24,527 nucleotides of DNA from Pseudomaricurvus sp965662505 (lineage in GTDB: Bacteria > Pseudomonadota > Gammaproteobacteria > Pseudomonadales > Cellvibrionaceae). Of this stretch, positions 18,581 through 24,527 are shown one piece after another. Both the position numbers and the translations under genes were made by a program. The stretch is from contig NZ_CBFIHX010000052.1 in the NCBI RefSeq assembly GCF_965662505.1, forward strand, positions 1 through 24,527. The letters are read 5' to 3'. Under the pieces are notes generated by a model. It had not been told where the DNA came from and did not search any database. It was given only the letters and a program-made list of their open reading frames with translations. The first letter of the stretch is position 1. Every line of letters starts with the position of its first letter.

Positions 18581-19999
18581 ATGGCAACATCACGGGAACA
18601 GTTTGGCTCACGCCTTGGGTTTATTTTGGCTGCAGCAGGTTCTGCTGTCGGTATTGGCAACCTGGTGGGTTTTCCTGTCAATGCCGCCAAAAACGGCGGC
18701 GCCGCCTTTTTGCTCCTCTACGCCGTCTTTGTGGGTTTAATTTGCCTGCCAGTGATGATGGCAGAGCTGGGCGCAGGCCGAAGCAGCCGCAAGAACCCGC
18801 TGGGCGCCTATCAACATTTCTCCCAGGGCAGATCTCTGTGGTCCATTGGTGGCTGGCTGGCATTGATAACGCCTTACATGATCGCGGTCTTTTACGCGGT
18901 CATTACCCTGTGGGTACTGGGTTACCTGGTTGCTATCGTCAGCGGCGACCTGTCGGCACTCACCAATCCCGATTATTTTGGTGACTTTATCGACAGCCCG
19001 CTGGTCTTTGTGTACCTGGCCATCATTGCCGGCCTCGTCGGCACCATTCTGCATTTCGGGGTAAAAGAAGGTATCGAGCGCGGCGCCAAGATCATGATGC
19101 CCGCCCTGTTTGTGATGCTGTTGGGCCTGGTCGCCTTTGTCCTGACCCGAGACAACGCCATGCTCGGGGTCAAGTACTACCTGATTCCGGACATCAGCAA
19201 GATCAACGCCCAGGTCATCAATGGCGCCATGGCCCAGGCCTTTTTCTCACTGTCACTGGGCATGGGGATTATGATCACTTACGGCTCCTACATGGATCGC
19301 CAAAACAGCATTCCCGGATCCGCCAAGATGGTCGCACTGGCCGATACCGGCGTCGCTTTTACCGCCGGCCTGCTGGTGCTACCCGCTATCTTCTCCTTCA
19401 ACCCGGACACCAACCCCGCCGACCTCTCCGACTCTTCCGTCTCCCTGATCTTTACCTTCCTGCCGAAAATCTTCCTCGCCATGCAAGCCTCGGTAGGCTA
19501 TTGGGGAGCCAGTCTGGTAGCTGCCGTCTTCTTCTTGCTGGTGTTCTTCGCTGCACTGACCTCTCTGGTGTCCATTATTGAAGTACCCGTCTCCGGCGTT
19601 ATGGATCAGAAAGGCTCTACCCGCAATCAAGCGCTGGCCGGTGTGGGACTGACCATGGTATTAGTCGCACTGGCCTGTACCGTCTCCTTCGGCATCGTGG
19701 ACTTTCTTACCCACTTTATCTCCTATGGCGGTGGCGGACGCTCCTTCTTCGATCTGGTTTACGATGTCTTCTACGACACCATCCTGCCGCTGAACGGCTT
19801 TATGATCTGCCTGCTGGTGACCTATCGCTGGAAAAAAGCCGGCCTCAATGAAGAGCTGGAACACGGCGCACCGGACTTTAAAGGCTCTCTGCTGGAACGC
19901 TACAGCAATTTTGCCCTGAGCACGTTTATCCCGCTCATTCTGCTGTTCGTCTTTATCAACACCGTGCTGAACAAGTTTTTTGAAATGAGCCTGATCTAG
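18581..19999 (+). CDS. Sodium-dependent transporter, NSS (neurotransmitter:sodium symporter) family
   Basis: Inner-membrane Na+-coupled symporter of the LeuT fold, probably importing an amino acid or related amine. It is 472 residues with about 11-12 hydrophobic segments. The N-terminus REQFGSRLGFILAAAGSAVG aligns with LeuT without gaps: Gly20, Ala22, Val23 and Asn27 of the sodium sites are kept at the same numbers, and the inner-gate Arg5 is present. Residue 30, the outer-gate arginine in LeuT, is glycine (NLVGFP). AAGAGA lies shortly before the ATG at 18581. It interrupts the usual ratA-smpB neighbourhood and reads towards smpB with 94 bp between and no visible terminator, so smpB may also receive its transcripts. 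The substrate cannot be told from sequence. Confidence 0.93.
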   Translation: MATSREQFGSRLGFILAAAGSAVGIGNLVGFPVNAAKNGGAAFLLLYAVFVGLICLPVMMAELGAGRSSRKNPLGAYQHFSQGRSLWSIGGWLALITPYMIAVFYAVITLWVLGYLVAIVSGDLSALTNPDYFGDFIDSPLVFVYLAIIAGLVGTILHFGVKEGIERGAKIMMPALFVMLLGLVAFVLTRDNAMLGVKYYLIPDISKINAQVINGAMAQAFFSLSLGMGIMITYGSYMDRQNSIPGSAKMVALADTGVAFTAGLLVLPAIFSFNPDTNPADLSDSSVSLIFTFLPKIFLAMQASVGYWGASLVAAVFFLLVFFAALTSLVSIIEVPVSGVMDQKGSTRNQALAGVGLTMVLVALACTVSFGIVDFLTHFISYGGGGRSFFDLVYDVFYDTILPLNGFMICLLVTYRWKKAGLNEELEHGAPDFKGSLLERYSNFALSTFIPLILLFVFINTVLNKFFEMSLI

Positions 20000-20056
20000 G
20001 GCTCTCTTAAGACACCCTATTCCAGGATTCCCACGCTAAACGGGCTCATAAATCGG

Positions 20057-20085
20057 TATCCAGTCGAGCGGCGAATCGATATAAT
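20057..20085 (+). promoter_or_regulatory. smpB promoter with perfect -10 box at the start codon
   Basis: TATAAT (20080-20085) ends 8 bp before the smpB ATG (20094). The sequence 17 bp upstream, TATCCA (20057-20062), is only a 3/6 match to a -35 box. Transcription should start at about 20091-20094, that is, at or next to the ATG. Confidence 0.6.
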
Positions 20086-20093
20086 CCGCCGCC

Positions 20094-20573
20094 ATGGCCA
20101 AGAAGAAATCCAAAAAGCCCTCCGGCAACACAATCGCGCTCAACAAAAAAGCACGCTTCGACTTCCATTTATCGGATAAGTACGAGGCGGGTGTCTCCCT
20201 GAAAGGTTGGGAAGTGAAGAGTTTGCGGGAAGGCAAAGTGCAAATTGTCGACAGTCACGTGTTCTTCAAGAACGGCGAGGCCTGGCTGCTTAACGTCCAG
20301 ATTTCTCCGCTGAACACCGTCTCAACCCACTTTGTGGTTGAACCGACTCGCCAACGCAAACTGCTGCTCAAGCGCAAAGAAATTGCCAGATTGCAGCAGG
20401 CCGTCGAGCAGAAAGACTACACCTGTGTCGCCACCGCGCTCTACTGGAAAAACCATCTGGTGAAATGCGAAATCGCGCTGGCGAAAGGTAAGAAGATGCA
20501 TGACAAGCGCGAGACCGAAAAGCAGCGGGACTGGGCAAGAGAGAAACAACGCCTGTTTCAAAAGCCCGCCTGA
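20094..20573 (+). CDS. smpB: SsrA-binding protein SmpB
   Basis: SmpB binds tmRNA and brings it to stalled ribosomes for trans-translation. It is 159 residues, the family length. It starts MAKKKSKKPSGNTIALNKKARFDF, as in other SmpB proteins. The OB-like core includes GVSLKGWEVKSLREGK and LLLKRKEIARL, and the C-terminal basic tail contains GKKMHDKRETEKQRDW, the segment that enters the mRNA channel. No ribosome-binding site precedes the ATG; instead a TATAAT lies 8 bp upstream, suggesting a leaderless message. It is followed by a good terminator. The tmRNA gene, next to smpB in some bacteria, is not in the short gap downstream. Confidence 0.97.
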   Translation: MAKKKSKKPSGNTIALNKKARFDFHLSDKYEAGVSLKGWEVKSLREGKVQIVDSHVFFKNGEAWLLNVQISPLNTVSTHFVVEPTRQRKLLLKRKEIARLQQAVEQKDYTCVATALYWKNHLVKCEIALAKGKKMHDKRETEKQRDWAREKQRLFQKPA

Positions 20574-20580
20574 TCCATTA

Positions 20581-20607
20581 AAAGCCAGTCCACGCGACTG
20601 GTTTTTT
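20581..20607 (+). terminator. Rho-independent terminator after smpB
   Basis: A stem of about 10 bp (from 20581-20590 with 20596-20605, one G-U pair) has a 5-base loop and TTTTTT on the plus strand. It begins 8 bp past the smpB stop. Confidence 0.88.
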
Positions 20608-20653
20608 CGTTCTGCAATCGACCTTTTTCGCTCCGCACTTGACGACGCTGACT

Positions 20654-21262
20654 CTATTGCAGAAGCACCCTTACCGCGACCAACACCAGCAGCAATCCGA
20701 AAACCCGCTGCAGAGCCTCCGCATTGTTTCTGAGCTTCGCCATCACCTTCGGGTGAGACACCATCACCACCACCACCAGATACCAAAGCGCATCCACCGA
20801 GGCTGACACTCCGGCCATGCCCAGCTTTTGGAGCAGAGGTGTTTCCAGCGTCACAAACTGGGTGTAAACCGCAAGAAAGAAAATCGCCAGTTTGGGATTC
20901 AGAAACGCCGTCAGAAACCCGGTCACCACGCCCTGGCGGGATGACACCGTATGCTCGCCTTCGGCCTCACCGAACGCCATCGGCGAACGAAAAGACTGAT
21001 AAGCCAAGAACAACAGGAACGCCGCGCCCAACCAGCGCAGACCATCAAACAACCACGGCGTCTGCTGCACCACCACCGCCAAACCCAGCGCGGCCAGCAA
21101 GGCGTAAGCCCCCACCCCCACACCATGAGCCACCGCAGCAATCGCCCCCTGACTGCGACCGCCCTTCATGGTTTGCTCGATCATTACTGCCAAACTCGGG
21201 CCCGGGCTGGCGGCACCGAGGAAACACAAGCCAGCCAGGGTGAGCCATTCGATTAAAGTCAC
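20654..21262 (-). CDS. LysE family translocator (amino-acid exporter)
   Basis: Inner-membrane exporter of the LysE/RhtB superfamily, which expels amino acids or related metabolites. It is 202 residues with about six hydrophobic segments. The family motif GAASPGPSLAVMIEQTMKGG lies at about residues 16-35, and a second conserved block TAFLNPKLAIFFLAVYTQFV lies in the middle. It starts at GTG (21260-21262) with AGGAG 5 nt upstream. It converges on smpB and is preceded by the TonB-dependent receptor on the same strand, but a terminator at 21310-21332 separates them, so it probably has its own promoter. The substrate is unknown. Confidence 0.93.
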   Translation of the reverse strand: MTLIEWLTLAGLCFLGAASPGPSLAVMIEQTMKGGRSQGAIAAVAHGVGVGAYALLAALGLAVVVQQTPWLFDGLRWLGAAFLLFLAYQSFRSPMAFGEAEGEHTVSSRQGVVTGFLTAFLNPKLAIFFLAVYTQFVTLETPLLQKLGMAGVSASVDALWYLVVVVMVSHPKVMAKLRNNAEALQRVFGLLLVLVAVRVLLQ

Positions 21263-21309
21263 AGACTCTCCTATTTTTCTCTCTCACACATAAATACTTC
21301 CCAACCAAA

Positions 21310-21332
21310 AAAAGGGCCCGAAAGGCCCTTTT
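21310..21332 (-). terminator. Rho-independent terminator after the TonB-dependent receptor
   Basis: A 9-bp stem AAAAGGGCC/GGCCCTTTT (21310-21318 with 21324-21332) has a 5-base loop. Seven Ts follow on the minus strand. It lies 24 bp past the receptor stop. Confidence 0.92.
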
Positions 21333-21355
21333 AAACTTAACTCAAGTCGCCGTAA

Positions 21356-23752
21356 TTAGAACGACTTGCGCAAAGTTACCCCGAGAGTTCTCGGCTGATT
21401 GGTGTTATACGCTAAACGCGCACGGCCACCACGCTCACGATCGAAGGACAGGTCTGCATTTTCATCCGTGATGTTATTCACGTAAACCAGAGCCTCCCAG
21501 CTTTCGTAGATCACACCGGCATTCAGATTGAACGTTTGATAAGACGGTAACTGCAGATCGAGACTGGTCACTTCATTACCCGTAGCGCCACCAAATGCTA
21601 TCCCGGAAACAAAGTCGCCCGCACCAGGAACCTGATCGCCAGGCTGAGTGTATCGATCGCCGGTGTACTGCCAGGATAGAGAAATGTAGGTCTCTGTGGC
21701 ATCAAACAATGGATCAGCAAAGGTATAAGTACCAGCAAAGGCAAACTGCTCTTCTGGTACTGATGCCAGACGATTACCGTCTTCCACACCGCCCAGAACA
21801 TCACCATTCGAATCGGTCACAGTGGAATCAAATTCAGCTTCCAGGATGCTACCAGAGAACGACAAGTACAGACCGTCCGTCGCTTGCAGACCCATTTCAA
21901 ATTCAACACCCATGGAATGCGCTTCTGGAACGTTGAAAGAAATACGCGAGGAACACGTGCCGGCATCCAGAGTGACTTGCAGATCCTCAATATCGGCGTA
22001 GAAGGCTGCGGCATTCATGGTGAATGCACCCCAGTTACCCTTGAAACCAAATTCATAGTTCCACATGGTTTCATCGTCATACGCCTGGAAACCACCAAAG
22101 GTTGCCAAGTCGTTACCGCTACACAGACTGGCGTTTAGCGGATCGTTTACACCACCGAGGCGGAAACCCTGAGAAGCCTGTGCGTTCAAAACCACCTCTT
22201 CACTCAGGTCATAACTCGCCATGATGCGAGAAGTGAAACCGTCTGAAGCTGTCTTATCTTCCTGCAAAGCATCACTGTTGGAAAAGATACCGCCACTTTT
22301 GAAAGTACGCTCTTCTTCATAATCGTACCAGCGACCGCCCACAGTCATGTGCAGTCGATCGGTAATATCGAAATTGATTTCACCAAAAACTGCCAACTGG
22401 GTCAGATTGTAAGGTAAATCAGCGTTGTACGGTGAGTTAGCAGGAAAGCCGTTGGCTGCAGCCGCTGAAGTACCAGCCCCCAAAGTTGCGTCTGCAAAAG
22501 CATCGTAACCGGGAGTGGGCAAGCGCTGCTCATACTTGCGATCAGTGTCTGAGTAGAAAACACCACCCAACCACTGGAAAGCGCCATCGTTGTTGGAGCT
22601 GATACGGAATTCGTTGGTGTATTGCTCAACAGTGGTTGTATCTTTCAGGTTGGAAGGCAACAGAATCGCTGCATCCGGGAAACCCAAATCGTAGGACACA
22701 CTGCCGCTCAAGGCGCTGGCATCACGACTGACCACAATTTCACGATCTGTGTAAGTTCCCACATAGGTTAAGTCGAATGGCTCCAGACTCCACTCAACAA
22801 CCACATCCGCGATCAGTGTTTCGTCTTCAAACCCTTCATCCAACAGCAGGTATTGCTCACGCTCATCCAGGTCAATAGCAGGACGTGTGGTGGTGTAGGG
22901 GTTGGCAAACATGTTGTAGACTTCTTGACGGTTGAAGCCATCCATATCAATCTTTTGATAAACCACTCGCGGAGTGATGCTCAGAGTGTCAGTAGGTGTC
23001 CACGCCAACGCGACACGTCCACCCGCACGGTTACCGCCGTTTACATCTTCTTTCTTACTGCCACCTTCACCGAGAGCATCAATAAAACCAGCGTACTCTG
23101 TGGTATAGCCCACCATTCTCAAGGCCAAAGTATCGTCAACCAGAGGAATGTTAACCATACCTTTTAGGTGTCCACCTTCTTCACCATCAGTAACGGTATT
23201 CAGGTTCGCTTCGATGGCACCTTCAAACTCATCCACTGTCGGCTGATTGGTGATATAACGAACGGTACCACCCATAGAACCGGAACCGAAAAGCGTCCCC
23301 TGAGGACCGCGCAAGGTTTCTACGCGATTCAGATCAAACAAATCCAGATCTGGAGTAAACAGCGACAGCGAGATCACACTTTCATCAAGGTATACACCCA
23401 CTTGCTCTTTCACGCCCGGCTGGTCACGAACAATCTGACCGGCAGATACGCCGCGGATTGCAACCTGACTTTGACCAGGCCCCAGGTTCTGGATCGTCAG
23501 ACCGGCAACGTTACGAGACAGATCTTCCAGGCTGTTGGCGCCTGAACGCTGGATATCTTCCTGAGTTTGAGCATTAATGGAAAAAGGCAAATCCTGAATA
23601 TTGGAATCACGCTTGGTGGCTGTTACAACCACTTCTTCCAGCGCACCTCTTGGCTGTGCCTGAACGCCTACACTCACAACAGCCCCAATAAAAGCTGGTA
23701 AAAGCGCGCGCGCAAAAGATGACTGCTTTTCTTTTCTCTGCAGATTAGACAT
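21356..23752 (-). CDS. TonB-dependent outer-membrane receptor
   Basis: Beta-barrel receptor that imports a scarce ligand using TonB energy. It is 798 residues. The signal peptide is about residues 1-32, with cleavage likely after VQA. A TonB box-like LEEVVVTAT lies at 38-46. The plug domain (about 48-170) contains the conserved LRGPQGTLFGSGSMGG (147-162). The rest is a 22-strand-type barrel ending in the outer-membrane signature LGVTLRKSF with terminal Phe. AGGAG lies 6 nt before the ATG at 23750-23752. Two cysteines in likely extracellular loops (NASLCSGND and DAGTCSSRIS) may form a disulfide. It is divergent from an NSS transporter gene and shares a 427-bp control region with it. The ligand cannot be assigned; siderophore, vitamin, sugar and peptide receptors share this architecture. 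Confidence 0.95.
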   Translation of the reverse strand: MSNLQRKEKQSSFARALLPAFIGAVVSVGVQAQPRGALEEVVVTATKRDSNIQDLPFSINAQTQEDIQRSGANSLEDLSRNVAGLTIQNLGPGQSQVAIRGVSAGQIVRDQPGVKEQVGVYLDESVISLSLFTPDLDLFDLNRVETLRGPQGTLFGSGSMGGTVRYITNQPTVDEFEGAIEANLNTVTDGEEGGHLKGMVNIPLVDDTLALRMVGYTTEYAGFIDALGEGGSKKEDVNGGNRAGGRVALAWTPTDTLSITPRVVYQKIDMDGFNRQEVYNMFANPYTTTRPAIDLDEREQYLLLDEGFEDETLIADVVVEWSLEPFDLTYVGTYTDREIVVSRDASALSGSVSYDLGFPDAAILLPSNLKDTTTVEQYTNEFRISSNNDGAFQWLGGVFYSDTDRKYEQRLPTPGYDAFADATLGAGTSAAAANGFPANSPYNADLPYNLTQLAVFGEINFDITDRLHMTVGGRWYDYEEERTFKSGGIFSNSDALQEDKTASDGFTSRIMASYDLSEEVVLNAQASQGFRLGGVNDPLNASLCSGNDLATFGGFQAYDDETMWNYEFGFKGNWGAFTMNAAAFYADIEDLQVTLDAGTCSSRISFNVPEAHSMGVEFEMGLQATDGLYLSFSGSILEAEFDSTVTDSNGDVLGGVEDGNRLASVPEEQFAFAGTYTFADPLFDATETYISLSWQYTGDRYTQPGDQVPGAGDFVSGIAFGGATGNEVTSLDLQLPSYQTFNLNAGVIYESWEALVYVNNITDENADLSFDRERGGRARLAYNTNQPRTLGVTLRKSF

Positions 23753-24179
23753 GAATGTCTCCTCAAAATGATTTATATCCCTTTGAAACAGGGCTTATCT
23801 TTTTTATAACCACCGCTGTATATATAGCTCATATTGGCTATTTTTCACCCTATCGGTTGATACCGTGTAGAGTGTTCATGGTATTTTGGCAGTATAAAAC
23901 CGGCGCATTAGACCCAATTAAAACAACTGTTTCAATGCAAAAAGCTGACTGGCCAGTCCCGACCAGACGAGAGAATCGAAACATCCTCTCGCCCAGAGCT
24001 GGACAGAAACACGCGTTTGAATAACACTTGAACCCATATCCCCTCTGCACGCACAATACCCGTTTACCAGTGCTCCCACCCCAGCTCGAAGAGCGGACAG
24101 GAACGCTCTCCACAAGAACTTTCCAAAGCTCCCATAAGAACGATCAGAGCTTCGACAGGAACTAGCACAGAGCTTCGGC
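23753..24179. promoter_or_regulatory. Divergent control region between the TonB receptor and the second NSS transporter
   Basis: No gene is supported in these 427 bp. For the receptor, a TATAAA (minus strand, 23803-23808) could be a -10 box but has no good -35. The 12-bp perfect palindrome GACTGGCCAGTC lies at 23947-23958. GACAGGAAC occurs at 24096-24104 and 24154-24162, with the variant GACAGAAAC at 24002-24010. The 10-base direct repeat CAGAGCTTCG occurs at 24145-24154 and 24168-24177, ending 2 bp before the transporter ATG. AGAGCG/CGCTCT forms a short hairpin at about 24090-24108. No recognised Fur box was found. Confidence 0.5.
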
Positions 24180-24527
24180 ATGGCATCCAGAGAACAGTTT
24201 TCATCCAAATTCGGATTTATTATGGCCGCGGCGGGTTCCGCCATTGGCCTGGGGAACATCTGGGGGTTTCCCACCCAGACCGCCAGCAACGGGGGTGCCG
24301 CCTTTGTGGTGATCTACTTCCTGATGGCTTTCGCCCTCGCCTACCCGGCACTGATGGCCGAGCTGATCATTGGTCGCCACGCCAAATCGAACATCCTCAC
24401 CGCCCTGCGGGGTATCGCCCCCAACAAAGCCTCACGCATTCTCGGTACGGGCGTCGGTATTTACGGGGTGATTATTGCCAGCCTGATCCTCAGTTTTTAC
24501 GGCATCGTGGCCGGCTGGATGCTGTGC
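24180..24527 (+). CDS. Second NSS-family sodium-dependent transporter, first 116 residues (runs off the right edge)
   Basis: A paralogue of the transporter at 18581-19999: the N-terminus REQFSSKFGFIMAAAGSAIG and the following NIWGFPTQTASNGGAAFVVIY align with it and with LeuT. The sodium-site residues Gly19, Ala21 and Asn26 are present. The position of the LeuT outer-gate arginine is glycine (Gly29). The frame is open to the last base, and members are about 450 residues, so roughly three quarters of the gene is missing. The ATG at 24180-24182 fits the family start but has no evident ribosome-binding site. It is divergent from the TonB-dependent receptor, suggesting an outer- and inner-membrane uptake pair, although this is inference. 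Confidence 0.9.
   Translation, partial: MASREQFSSKFGFIMAAAGSAIGLGNIWGFPTQTASNGGAAFVVIYFLMAFALAYPALMAELIIGRHAKSNILTALRGIAPNKASRILGTGVGIYGVIIASLILSFYGIVAGWMLC

Noticed and set aside
20574..20653. tmRNA gene next to smpB
   Set aside because: The gap is only 80 bp and is mostly a terminator; too short for ssrA.
23753..24179. Fur box for the TonB-dependent receptor
   Set aside because: No segment gave a convincing match to the 19-bp GATAATGATAATCATTATC pattern by eye.
23918..24289. Minus-strand frame of 123 codons over the second NSS start
   Set aside because: Antisense to a well-supported conserved N-terminus and to the divergent control region; no motif.

Overview
The window looks like chromosome of a flagellated, probably marine gammaproteobacterium close to the Pseudomonadales/Cellvibrionales. 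The grounds are the gene order, a Pseudomonas-type Fur without the usual CxxC pair, a classical LexA-type site before recN, a consensus sigma-32 promoter before grpE, a FliA-like promoter before a chemoreceptor, and a large TonB-dependent receptor next to Na+-coupled amino-acid-type transporters. No rRNA, tRNA, CRISPR array, insertion sequence or phage gene was seen.

Layout. 1-1303 (-): 5' part of acs, running off the left edge. 1508-6467 (-): carA-carB-greA, with carB and greA overlapping by ATGA and a strong terminator after greA. 7050-8597 (-): a chemoreceptor with its own FliA-like promoter, lying between terminators. 8859-13746 (-): grpE-dnaK-dnaJ-dapB, led by a sigma-32 promoter. 14002-15666 (+): recN behind a LexA-like box, divergent from grpE. 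15700-16254 (-): an unrecognised 184-residue protein. 16377-16784 (-): fur, divergent from bamE (16925-17320, +). 17474-18277 (-): ratA-rnfH. 18581-19999 (+): a sodium:neurotransmitter-symporter (NSS) family transporter. 20094-20573 (+): smpB with a -10 box so close to its ATG that the mRNA may be leaderless. 20654-21262 (-): a LysE-type exporter. 21356-23752 (-): a TonB-dependent receptor. 24180-end (+): the first 116 codons of a second NSS transporter.

The backbone greA-carB-carA-dapB-dnaJ-dnaK-grpE-recN-fur-bamE-rnfH-ratA-smpB is the conserved Pseudomonas-type order. It joins pyrimidine/arginine and lysine precursor synthesis, the heat-shock chaperone machine, SOS repair, iron regulation, outer-membrane assembly and ribosome rescue. 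Three genes interrupt it: the chemoreceptor (dapB/carA), the unknown protein (recN/fur) and an NSS transporter (ratA/smpB). Past smpB the region is accessory and devoted to transport.

I found no clear new multi-gene system. The points most worth checking are the apparently leaderless smpB, the phased repeats in the grpE/recN divergent promoter region, the operator-like repeats before both NSS genes, both NSS proteins having glycine where LeuT has its outer-gate arginine, and the unknown 184-residue protein.
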